Of a DNA stretch of 64,000 nt, positions 14,060 through 22,900 are shown one piece after another. The position numbers and the translations under genes are program-made. The notes under the pieces were generated by a model. That model was not told the DNA's origin. It saw only the letters and a program-made list of their open reading frames with translations, and ran no database searches. This DNA comes from Atriophallophorus winterbourni. Taxonomy: Eukaryota > Platyhelminthes > Trematoda > Plagiorchiida > Microphallidae. The stretch covers positions 46,665-110,664 of the forward strand of contig JACCGJ010014506.1 of NCBI GenBank assembly GCA_013407085.1, in the 5' to 3' direction. Within the stretch, counting starts at the first letter, position 1; every line of letters begins with the position of its first letter.

Positions 14060-14492
14060 GAAGTGTTATTTTAAAGGGTAAAATAGCTGTGTGTGGGCCA
14101 GTCAAACCTGCCTTCAGCATGCGTGATCATCTATCCTATCTAATGTTTCCAAACAGGAGTGCGTCCCTACATTTCTTCAGTTTCGGGCATTACTTTAATT
14201 TCTCTGGATATGTTTTTAGATATTAAATGTTCTACGTAGTACGATGTAAATATAGCTTCATCTTTTTTTCATCCAGGTGGTATACGGACCAGTGCCTCGA
14301 TTACCCACAAACGATCGATTTTCCGTTGAACTCCAAGAGTTCGTCTGCCGCTGTTTGGTCAAAGAGCCCGTGGAAAGCAGAGCCAATTACTTGCAACTTC
14401 TTGACACCGCCTTTCTGCGTTCCGTCGACATCGCGGAAGGGAAACAAAAGCTGAGTTCATTTTTAGTTCCTTATTTACATTCAACACAATGA
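2742..14492 (+). CDS. Dual-specificity MAP kinase kinase (MKK3/6/4-like), five exons
   Basis: Exons 2742-2901, 3300-3544, 10230-10385, 11960-12175 and 14277-14492 join in frame to 330 codons, the usual size of MKK3/6. All introns are GT-AG. The product should phosphorylate a p38- or JNK-type MAPK in the cytoplasm. Visible motifs: glycine loop GRGQFGRV (residues 54-61), ATP-binding Lys76 in FAVKMI, catalytic HRDVKPSN (Asp172), DFG at 190-192, APE at 213-215, and SDVWSLGLS. The activation loop keeps two acceptor serines, Ser200 and Ser204, in the S-x-x-x-S/T pattern of MKKs. It reads VGTNRYLAPE where MKK3/6 have AGC followed by a PYMAPE-type sequence, so it is divergent. An RR...LEPL stretch near the N-terminus could be a MAPK docking site (inference). 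The start at 2742 is chosen because TAA at 2715 is in frame upstream; an AG at 2736 could be a cis or spliced-leader acceptor. Introns total about 10.8 kb and are packed with repeats. Confidence 0.88.
3763..4092 (-). mobile_element. 3' end of a LINE with C-terminal zinc finger (copy Z1)
   Basis: On the minus strand this encodes the end of a non-LTR reverse-transcriptase polyprotein. The segment IDPTSWEELALDRSLWRHC is followed by a C-x2-C...H-x4-C finger (YRCKRCGRDCSS, then LFSHSKSC). The element ends in a GGTCGA-TG-TCGACC inverted repeat and a short CAA repeat. The copy is truncated at its 5' side and sits in MKK intron 2. Four more copies of the same 3' region lie in this window. Confidence 0.7.
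4311..4530 (+). repeat. Dispersed repeat family A, copy 1
   Basis: This is a 220-bp unit that recurs in this gene. It runs from tgtgcggctaacaccgtgct, through a gtctcactaccatttcta block, to a ggatcaggcttgtgcttt block. The same blocks occur in the same orientation at about 11170-11385, 11573-11762 and 12285-12422. No coding potential was recognised. It looks like a short non-autonomous element, but its class could not be set. Confidence 0.7.
4760..5706 (+). mobile_element. LINE A, 5' half (endonuclease end to reverse-transcriptase start)
   Basis: Degenerate plus-strand coding sequence runs from the end of an APE-type endonuclease (IDHITISAR...DSDHAFVRRR near 4765-4885), through the linker, to the first RT blocks (KRYKTADPDYIPPVLFKDG at 5489 on, then VIIPIFKKG and HRGITLTP). 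Frameshifts and stops are present. The reading frame breaks exactly at 5706, where a minus-strand RTE is inserted, and resumes at 8468. The element belongs to the LINE group common in fluke genomes. Confidence 0.75.
5722..6927 (-). CDS. RTE-type reverse transcriptase, C-terminal 401 residues
   Basis: This is an uninterrupted 401-codon frame ending in a stop. It carries the RT palm blocks: LNFIDFEKAFDRVDR, ETGVRQGCLLSPMIF and the catalytic LEYADDVCLI with both Asp residues. It then has FVYLGSIVS, LLYGSETW and the C-terminal RRKWRWVGHTLRK and GRPRLSWKR blocks typical of RTE proteins. The apparent Met start is not native: homologous sequence continues upstream in other frames, so a frameshift near 6930 separates this part from the endonuclease and RT N-terminus. 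The full protein is therefore not encoded, although the catalytic part is intact. Confidence 0.85.
   Translation of the reverse strand: MLRLEQSNFRKQKSGIDQIATLRIIIEQSIEWQSPLCLNFIDFEKAFDRVDREFILKLLPHFGVPPLYMDLIKQLYEGASCQVIHNGRLTDQFAVETGVRQGCLLSPMIFLLVIDWIMKQTVKGERNGIDWKESEHLEDLEYADDVCLISRDPQRLQRKTDRLAHFASYAGLRVNTEKTEVLRVLTDEHPSITINGKAVKDVTQFVYLGSIVSISGGTDEDIVARIGKARYAFIALKPIWESKVLSKRTKLRIFRSNVKSVLLYGSETWRVTAKSSGRLQSFHNNCLRRIIGVKWPEKIRNQDLWQIAAEDPIAQQISRRKWRWVGHTLRKPYDDITRHALVWNPIGKRRVGRPRLSWKRSCEEEIRKCGLNWNDIKLAAMDRPKWRQVAEALCSSRNSRD
7196..7525 (-). pseudogene. RTE polyprotein fragment upstream of the RT
   Basis: A 109-residue frame holds the linker between endonuclease and RT. It shows YNITRTLSGRK, a [16 protein letters not shown] block, then the DIPPAA stretch, all usual in RTE proteins just before the RT. 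It is separated by frameshifts from the neighbouring pieces of the same element. Confidence 0.7.
7843..8031 (-). pseudogene. RTE endonuclease C-terminal fragment
   Basis: A 62-residue frame reads NQIDHLSISRKWRHSLLDTR followed by RGADVASDHYLLMAKI, the final block of an APE endonuclease with the catalytic SDH. The N-terminal three quarters of the domain are missing. The sequence instead jumps to the 5' region at about 8060, so the copy has an internal deletion and could not nick DNA itself. Confidence 0.75.
8060..8461 (-). other. RTE 5' region (GC-rich, structured)
   Basis: This 400-bp GC-rich stretch is the 5' end of the nested RTE. The part at 8060-8155 (minus strand) is clearly related to the first 90 bases of the small element at 59770-60138, sharing for example ggacggtcccaagcccgtct. 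This marks it as a conserved 5' module, not host sequence. The minus-strand frame across it (8069-8701) is accidental. Confidence 0.65.
8468..10050 (+). mobile_element. LINE A, 3' half (reverse transcriptase to 3' end)
   Basis: This continues the RT of LINE A after the nested RTE. Visible blocks are EHQAGFRPGRGLVDHIFTL, LLDFKGAFDSV, PPQGCPISPLLFNFVI, LDYADDIALLFDS (catalytic Asp pair intact), LLLYGCETWTLR and a C-terminal WHRQLK...GLRDQ region up to about 9740. Stops near 8823, 9093 and 9316 break it. The 3' UTR ends in a (gat)n run at 10037-10050, a LINE-like simple-repeat tail. The whole element fills MKK intron 2. Confidence 0.78.
11170..11385 (+). repeat. Dispersed repeat family A, copy 2
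   Basis: It shares the blocks tgtgcggctaac, ctaaattgattggcca, gtctcactaccatttcta, ctgtctaggcct, gcccacgtgcagtct and gatcaggcttgtgctt with the copy at 4311. It lies in MKK intron 3. Confidence 0.7.
11573..11762 (+). repeat. Dispersed repeat family A, copy 3
   Basis: It shares gattggccagaggtagtg, gtctcactaccattt, ctgtctaggcctgggcaac and gatcaggcttgtg with the other copies. It sits about 200 bp from copy 2 in MKK intron 3 and in the same orientation. Confidence 0.7.
12285..12422 (+). repeat. Dispersed repeat family A, copy 4 (partial)
   Basis: Only the 3' two thirds of the unit are present (acgctggagtcttactgcca to caggcttgtgttttta). This copy is more diverged than copies 1-3. It lies in MKK intron 4. 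Confidence 0.6.
12916..13999 (-). mobile_element. pogo/Tigger-type DNA transposon remnant T1
   Basis: The minus strand encodes the C-terminal part of a Tigger-like transposase (13633-13163). It begins at PMDQGIIENFKRHYKK, the block holding the third catalytic Asp of the DDD triad. Just upstream is the transposase N-terminus (KRKRTDFTLK), so an internal deletion joined the two ends in frame and removed the DNA-binding domain and most of the catalytic core. The start codon seen in the sister copy T3 is lost. The left end reads CAGTATTATGCCAC, as expected of pogo-type termini. The right end runs into an (AT)n tract. It lies in MKK intron 4. Confidence 0.75.
13999..14056 (+). repeat. (AT)n microsatellite
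   Basis: A nearly pure AT dinucleotide run of about 58 bases directly abuts the right end of the Tigger remnant, 220 bases before MKK exon 5. Confidence 0.95.
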
Positions 14493-14841
14493 ATCTTGCT
14501 GCCGCTTTTCTCACTCGGTGACATGTTTCCATGTGAATTTAGCCTTAATGTTTGCCTTACCTTTCATACGATCTTCATATCAAGCCCATTTATTAGAAAT
14601 TTTCTTGCCTTGTTTACGATTTGTCGTGATATCATTCCACCTGTTATGCTACACACATGCTTTTTTGAATGTACCCTTTTTGACATTTATTTCCTTTGAT
14701 TCTGATAACATTTAAAGATTTTGGCTTAAATTCCCGTCAACTAAACACAAACCCTTCTTAAGTATTTTAACGGTCTTTACTACTTGTATTTTACTTGTCT
14801 CGAGATGTTTTTGACCGATCATTTTTGTTTTTTTGGAGAAA

Positions 14842-14847
14842 AATAAA
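14842..14847 (+). terminator. Candidate poly(A) signal of the MKK gene
   Basis: AATAAA lies 350 bases after the MKK stop codon. It is the first such hexamer noticed downstream, which would give a 3' UTR of about 370 bases. Confidence 0.4.
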
Positions 14848-14849
14848 TC

Positions 14850-16160
14850 ACTTGTTCTACTACTCATTGTTTTGCTTATTTGACACTGGTCAGTATTGGA
14901 ACCTTTTCACATGTTGAAATGAGCCCAATTGACATAAATACCGCTGAAATTAATTCCGATTCAAGCTCGCGGTATTGTCGCAATACCTACTGAGTATCTG
15001 AATGACCATTATTCTCACAGCATCAAACCAGGTCGTCGATTATGATTTGCACGTTCCAACTTATTTAGGAAGGATGAATATTGTTTGCCTTTCATCGTGT
15101 TTGTATTCGCAAAATATTTCTACCGCTTATCGCAAAGCAGTCAGTCATTCCTATTAATCCCATATAAACGTTTGTGAGATAAGAGTGACGTGTTGCTCAA
15201 ATTATACGAATCATCTAATTTGCTCACATTTTAATATAAAATTAGCCTGGTGAAATAACCGAATCTCCTTTAGTAAAATTAAGCTTGTTAGATCCATCTG
15301 ATTAGGGCAAACAAATCAATCACGTAGTGGAGAGTAACCACGCTAGTCATGTTACTCATACAATACTTCCACGCATTTCTCAAGATCCTTGTTGCCTGCA
15401 GATCAGTACACCACCACGCGAAGCCGATATTTTGTCCCTTAATCGAGATTCGAAAATTTCGTTACCCAGCTTGATGCCTTTTTGACCCATCAAAGACTGT
15501 TTCAGATTTAAAGACGCGACTGACATTTGGAAACCTGCATTAAAGTGTTAGTCATTTTTTAATGTTGGGAGGTGTAGTTGACCTGCTCACTTGAAATTCG
15601 TACACATGATTGAAGCTATTTCCCCCTTATACAATGCAACACAAATTGACTCCAGTTATTACTCACGAGTAGCTAAACGTTTTAATCATCTGTCTTAACG
15701 GCGTTCGCTTCTCAGTTTTGCCAGTTGAACGTAACTCACGGCTGAATGAGTCTTTTACATTTGATTTGTTCTACTCAACGGAAGGTTACGTACGAGATGA
15801 ACTGAACGAGGGCGAAAGGTGTTTTTGTAATTACTGCAGGACCCGAGAATATTATTAACCAAGTTAGTCACATGCTTCAAAGCTTCCCAGATATGACACT
15901 GGGCGGATTTTTTCTATTTAATTTTCCCTTGAAACCGCATTAACTAAGATTATAGTTTGTTGCGTTGATTGACAGTGGACAGTCGGAATATTCACATAGT
16001 TGATCATGACGGTTCAAAATGGAAGCACTTATTTGTTCTATGTAAGCTTACACTCTATTCCATGGGAAGACCTGACACGGAGATCATCTCGGTTAGACGT
16101 TCACAACAGATGTTGCTCGCTCATTCGCAAATGGTCTAGTATATAGCGCTGCTCAAATGT
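14850..16160. other. Intergenic stretch without recognised feature
   Basis: I see no conserved frame and no repeat that matches another part of the window with confidence. Confidence 0.4.
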
Positions 16161-16164
16161 GTCA

Positions 16165-16370
16165 GTCTCGCAAAAGATTCATGAATTCTTTATACCGATC
16201 GGTCAGACGGCGAAGGTAGTCCAGAGCCCAATGCGTGAGACTGATAATAATGGTTGGGGGTTTGAGTAACACCCGAGTCCAGTGCTTCCGTTTGTGGACC
16301 GTCGTTATCAACTTTGCGAATATTGTGAAGGATCTGGTACTCATCAGTAGTCAAAAATCATGAACAAATT
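16165..16370 (+). repeat. Degenerate tRNA-derived SINE copy (family B)
   Basis: It is related along about 200 bp to the copy at 35140-35380. The shared blocks include ccgatcggtcagacgg and a cagtgcttcc...gtggaccg...atcaactttg...gaatatt stretch. Positions that hold RNA polymerase III A and B boxes in the other copy are present but changed here. Confidence 0.55.
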
Positions 16371-16967
16371 CTCCGCTAAAACATAAAGCTTAATAACATT
16401 AAAATGTGAGTAGAACAAAAGCACGCTGAGTAAGTATAAAGACTTTAGAAATGAATGATTGGATAAAAGATCTTATATAGTTTTAAATTTCTGTAAATAT
16501 GTTGAGTGAGTAATGATCGAGGGTAAATTATCCCGCGTAAAACTCACCGGCAAGGTAAAGTTACCTTCCACAAGTTAGGTAGGAATGAGGCACCGCCAAT
16601 GTTTAATCATGATTTCGATAGTTCCACGTGTCCATTCACTAAAAATTTAATGTTAGGAATGGTTTGGTGTGTGGAATATTGTGTAAAGTAGGACAAGGTC
16701 TCCACTGATTCGTCAATAGGAAAAGTCACACAAATTCAGGTAAGCTATCCTTTCTTCCAAAGTCTTGTTTTGCATGTCGAGAAATAGTTCCGATGAGCGA
16801 TGATAAATTCACTGCACGAGTTCTATACCTTTGTTGCTCCTTTGCGACCAATGCTGCAACGCCTATTACAACATCTTGGTCAGTTATTTATTCATGATCC
16901 GTTGAATGTCATGTGAGAAAATTTCCAGATTAGCAGTAGATTAAGGCAATATGATGCTGTTGAAAAT

Positions 16968-18030
16968 TTAGTTTCTGATTAAATTGAGTATTTTCAGGCC
17001 GGAGAATATCCAGGCACCGAAAACATTTTTGCGCTTGGGGACTCCGCTAGTTGCTGCGATTGGTTTTGATAATGCACCATCAACACGTACCTGGGTAGGG
17101 CAGTTTTTTAGGTAGCCACTTAACCAATTCAACAACTTCCCGGTGATACCAAGTTTGTCGAGCTTCTGGAGTAGTATGCTTGAGAAATACTGAGGTAGCA
17201 GGCATGAATTGCCCGCCCTTGTCAACATGTTGGGTCCAATTATTCAGTGTTGTCAGTAAATCAGATAAACTGGAATAATTCTATCTAAATGCGTGCTGTT
17301 TTCTTAAATGCAGTAGATTGTTACCAAAATATTTATCAACAACGAGGCATTCAAATAGCTTGGAAAAGACAGGTAGCAAATTAACGGAACGGTAATTAGA
17401 AACATCGAAGCGATTTCGCCATTTAATAAATAGGAGTAATTTTCCACTTTTCCGATCTGTAGGATTAACGGGATTCACCAGGATGTGATTGAAAATTATG
17501 TGAGTGCTTTGTGCAACGAGTGCGTACATTTTTTAAATGAGTGGAGTTATTCCCTTGGCCCCAAGAGGCAAGAATTTTAGGGCGATTAAAAGCACATGGT
17601 TTCGCAATTACCATCGCATCGTAAATATTCGTTCATTGAAAAGAAATAACTCGTAATCACGCAATGTCACGTATAGTCCAATTGAATATTTACCGCGAGT
17701 GAATAAACAGTTGCAGCCAAATCGATTTGCAGCAAATACGTGTCCAAATTTCGAACGAATGTTTCGACGCTGGGAGCGGTAACAATAGTTTTAGCTAGCG
17801 CGTTCTGACGCGACATTTATTTCATCCCGAGCAACAGTGGTCCAGGTGGAATGATTTGGGACGTAGATTGCATATTCTCTCGGATGGAATACAGATAATA
17901 AAACGTGGCTAATGATTCAACAGTTTCTGATGCAGTTGCTGTTGGTCCAGTAACATCTGGTTTTAACTTAGCTTGATTATTAACCATAAAACGAAGAACC
18001 TCATCACGCAAAACATTCGTTCTTGGTAAC
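16968..18030 (-). mobile_element. CR1-like LINE relic with internal deletion
   Basis: The minus strand shows the pre-RT region (frame 18011-17817), an RT start (frame 17529-17281: FDVSNYRSVNLLPVFSKLFE) and later RT blocks (frame 17228-16968: LSGYLKNCPTQVRVDGALS, AATSGVP). Directly after TSGVP the frame continues with FGAWIFSGLKI. That matches the C-terminal DLGVWIFSSLK block of the copy at 61667, so the catalytic YADD region is deleted. Stops separate the parts. Confidence 0.65.
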
Positions 18031-18548
18031 GCAGCATGTCTTGGGTGATAAATGTTTGTACTAGATCACCCCATAAAATCTTTTAAGACACGGCATTAGG
18101 AATCCGATCTAAGCGAAGAGACGGTCATTTTATGCAGCTTATCACTGCAGGAGTTCCTGTGACTTTTCTGGGACTTGAGGTTTAATACTTGTCTCTAAGT
18201 TCATCACCATAGCAACATGCATCGTCGGGTTGCCAATTCGAAATCACACTGGAACTGTTTGAAAATAGATCAATTATTTACTAAATATTCGGTTATTCCT
18301 TTGAGTTGACATTGTATTTTGCAATCATTCATTTCTTACGGCGAAATATCATACATTTCATTACACTGATATGTTTTCGTACCACCAAATTTAATTAGAA
18401 TAAAACATTTATAAATAGTGTAGTTATTGCGCACGCTTGTTTTCAACTCAAACGAAAGTTGCGTGCACTAGCAGGTTCCCCTCTGTTTGTGTATTTATTT
18501 ACCTTTTGCCATTTAAGAACCTATGTTTACTTTTGAGCTGGTTATGCC

Positions 18549-18746
18549 ATGCGTAATAAAGATGAAGCATTCTTATCAATCACGAAGTACTTTTTACCGC
18601 AGCCACCTAATAATTTTTATGAACCCTTGCTGCCCGAACCTTCGGACATGAAACGTTTACTGAATTATCGAACGTTATTTAGCCCCAACCGGTTTTCGAG
18701 TATTCGCGTTTACGCTGCGTTGTGTACTTTCTGTCGATCACGGTGA
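18549..18746 (+). other. Unassigned open frame of 65 codons
   Basis: The frame starts at ATG 18549. It has a balanced composition (KYFLPQPPNNFYEPLLPEPS) and a possible GTGAAT donor at its end, but no family is recognised. It could be an exon of an unannotated gene or chance. It lies 120 bases before a possible first exon of the downstream tubulin gene. Confidence 0.15.
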
Positions 18747-18903
18747 ATGCAATCGTCACTCGTGACAGGATCAGCACCTGATCCCGATGGAGATTTCATG
18801 TGACCGAGTCGTCAGAATAAATTTGGAGAATGAATTGCTCCGTTCGTGCTTCGAGATTGTTCTCGCAATGGTAGGCCAGGTTTACTGTTCGAATTATTCA
18901 TTT

Positions 18904-18906
<3 letters not shown>

Positions 18907-18938
<32 letters not shown>
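18907..18938 (+). repeat. (AT)n microsatellite
   Basis: A run of about 16 AT units upstream of the first tubulin gene. Confidence 0.9.
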
Positions 18939-18940
<2 letters not shown>

Positions 18941-19933
18941 GTTAAAAGGATATATATTCTATATAGTTCCAGGATTATCATCCCTTTTATTCTCCGTATT
19001 GTTATGTGCTAGTTTGTCAGATAAAGTGGTAACGTATCACACTAACGACGTGTTCGAAATGAGATAACATCTTTACCTTTACTGGTAAGTTAACTTATTT
19101 AGACTGACAGGTGCTCGAATCTTGTTTGATATTTTTCTATAGGGTAAACCTAAATTAGATCGAGAGTGCGGCCTATTTAATCATGGACATAGCAGCCATA
19201 ATGAGTAAATCGACCATTTGAACTAAACTTGCCGTTGAGTGACTGCACCGGTGATACTTTACATTGGCCGCTTCAAACGACAGGAAACCAAGTTTTCTTA
19301 GAATTGTAACAAAACACGTGTAGCTCACATATTGGATTTTCATTATTGGGTGTTCGCCTAGCTTGTATACTAGTTTTCTATTATTGATTGTTTCTCAAGC
19401 GATCATCCTTTCTTTCTTACTAAATATCGGATGGACTATTGTACGGTAATGCTTGTCGGCTAGAATCCCATCAGCATGGCAATCATGGGGTTATTTATTT
19501 GTGTAAAAACGGAATATTTTAGAGTTGGAAACCAGGATCGATTTTAGATATGCAAATGTGCGCACAAAATGAATAATTCGCCATTATTGACTCTGAAACC
19601 AGACGTAGTACAACCTTAAATGGAAAAATGCTTTCACATTTTCGGTTGACAGCATGCGAGAGTGAATCCAAAGCCAGCAATTGATTTACATCTACACTAA
19701 ACCGCTTATGTAAAATCGTTTCCAAATCACGCTATCTGCATCTGTTGAAAGCTCACATCCAAGAAAACTTATGCAGCTGGTATGTGCAGTGCATTTGAGA
19801 AATAATTAAAAATCACTTGGTTTAATTGCTTGTAATGATGTAAAATAAACTAGTGAATGATGTGATTCACTGTTGACATGTCATGTATTTGGCTTAAAAT
19901 ACGCACGTAGTGTTCAACTGGAATTTTCTACAG

Positions 19934-22900
19934 CGTGAATGCATCTCGATTCACATTGGCCAAGCTGGAGTGCAAATCGGAAACGCCTGTTGGGAATTAT
20001 ACTGCTTGGAACATGGGATTCAACCGAACGGCCAACCAGTCACCCAAATCGCGGATGATAACTTTCAAACATTTTTCAGGCAAAGTGACGCAGGAATCTA
20101 CGTGCCACGTGCTGTACTCGTTGACCTAGAGCCCACAGTAATCGGTGAGCATGTCTAGCTGATTATTTCACACTAATTGTTCATTTATGACGCCCGGGCT
20201 AAAATTTTACATTCCATAGACGAAATACGCAAGGGAGCATACCGCAATCTTTTTCATCCAGACCGGCTCATCACGGGAAAAGAAGACGCTGCAAATAACT
20301 ATGCTCGCGGATACAACACTGTTGGGAAACCGATTTTAAACCAGGTACTGGATGCGATTCGGTTGGCTACTGATGAATGTTCGGGACTGCAAGGATTCCT
20401 TATATTCCATTCGTTTGGAGGCGGTACTGGTTCAGGATTTACTGCATTGCTGATGGAACGATTGAGCACGCATTATGGCAAGAAATCTAAACTGGAATTT
20501 GCTATCTACCCAGCACCTCGCACGTCTACGGCCGTTGTTGAACCGTACAATTCAATTTTGACAACCCATGCAACACTGGAACATTCTGATTGTTCCTTTA
20601 TGGTCGACAACGAAGCGATTTTTGAAATATGCTGGTGAGAATATTATCAATATGTATAATTGCTTGCCGCCAGTGTATTTTTGAACGTACAAAATCTATA
20701 CCAATATAAATGTAATAACCATGGCAAAATGGCTGACAAATCTGTCAAATCTAGCAAACACACCCACACGGAAGACAGTTTTTTTGAATTTTATTCATCT
20801 TTTTATTCTATTGATACACCTTAGAAATGAAATGCCTCTGGTTTGCTCAACTGATGGTTTATGCAGCATAAACTGCACGTATGACTGATGGAAACAGCTA
20901 TGAGGCCTAGCATTTTTAATAGAAGTAAACACCGCAAGATTAATTTTCATCCAGTACTTCGTGATTCAGCCTTTGCAGAGTGGGCTCCCGTCACAGGCCA
21001 TGACTGCAACGCTAAATATGGAAAGGAGTTGAGGTAAATCTGGAAGAGAACGCATGTAAGAGGATACGGCAGAATTAAGAAAGCCAAGTACGAATGTTGA
21101 CAATAAGATAGCTAAATTAGATACACTTTTGCTTTCGATTGAGCTTCAGCCTACACCAATTCATGCGTCATTTTGTTTTGCTGGTTTTAATGAAGCTGTC
21201 CTATTCACATTCACACCATTGGCCGATGCAACATATGTATCAGCGTCACACACTGCTGATATCATAAAGATAAAATTTAATTATATCTGCGTTTGCTCAC
21301 ATTTCCATCACACACGAATTTGACTAAGTTTCAAACATGTGGTACTTTTCCTGGTAAATGTTGAGGAGGTTAAACACTAGTTATATAAATGCATGCAAAT
21401 GAGGATTTTCTTTCAAGACCGCGTTTAAAACATCTGGCTGTGTGTGGGCATATGTGGTTGAACAGGTTAGTCGTGCCAACCTTTTTCCAACAGTGGCATA
21501 CAAGTTTAATATATTGTGGTGCTCACATCCTCTCACTTGCACACTACAACCGGGTTTTGGCTGTTTGTCGTCGTTAGGTCGAAGACATTAAGATCAGGTT
21601 CAGTGAGTCTTGTTTACCAGTTATTTAACTTTGTGTGGTACGCAGATTCCCCCTAACTTTCTATGCGTCTGTCATACTTTTTAACATATTCATGCTGTGC
21701 TGGGCAAGCGGTTAACTAATAGTATCTATGTGAACGTAGGTAGTGGATGGAGTGCTACATAATCACGTCCACAGTTTTGAGATCACCATATTAAACGAGA
21801 AACGTTGCCCCACATCTGTTTTAGCTGATCGCATTCAAATTTATTTTTGGCTTCACACATCTATCCATATATATATTTCAGTGCTTAACTCTGTATTTTG
21901 ATCAGGAAAAAAAGAATAATTCTAACAATTGGAAAACCGTATATTTACTAAGAGAAAGTTGGCCGCCATTTGTCACGTATTTATTACTTACTTAATTTTG
22001 CCATTGGCTCGTCTTGGACATGGGCCACCAACCAGCTCTCTACAGACATCACGATTCTGGGCCAGTCTCTCTAGCTGTCCCCACGTCTTGCCTGTCTTGC
22101 CACGTCTACACTCAGGTCTCGGCGCCAGGTAGTTATAGGTCGCTGTCTCTTCCGCTTCCCTTTGGGAGTTCCAGGTGAGGGATTGTCTGGTGATGTTTGA
22201 TGCACGTTTGCGGAGGATGTGGCCAATCCATCGCCAGCGTTTCTCTGTAGTATGCCTGCCATGCACTATTATGCAGGTCATCCTTTCATAAGACTTCTTG
22301 ATGATGTTGGTGATGTTTACTGGTACTCCGTATTGTCTCAGTAGTCTCCAGAGAGTCAGTCTTTCGATGCTGTCAAACGCCCTTTCACAGTCAATAAAGT
22401 TGACGTAGAGAGAAGAGTTCAATTCCAGGGACTGATGTGCTGGGTTGCGATCTAATCCGTACACGATCTCTTCTTTCGGAAGCCGGCTTGTTGGTCACAA
22501 AAATGTGGATCAACAACGTATTTTATTCTGTTCAGCATAATCCGGTTAAACACCTTCCCCGGTATGGACAGCAACGTTATCCCTCTGTTATTGGAGCATG
22601 AACTGGGGTCTTTTTTCTTTTGGAGTTTGATGAGGTAGCCTTCTTCCCACACAGCTGGTACTTCTTCTTCTTCCCAGATCTTGCAAAAGAGTGAGTGGAG
22701 GAGCTCCACACTGGTCTCGACGTCCGCCATTGCGTTTCTGTAGGGATGCTGTCAGCTCCTGTAGCCTTACCGTTGTTCAATTGCCTAATGGCGCTGCGGA
22801 TCTCCTCCTTCGTGGGTGCACAGCACCTGATTGGCAGATCGCTTTCAGCTGGCAGTATCCCCGGTGGGTTTGGAGGAGCTGGTCTGTTGAGTAACTCCTG

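Noticed and set aside
13764..14120. 118-codon minus-strand frame with a Tyr-Ile repeat
   Set aside because: The repeat is the translation of the (AT)n microsatellite.
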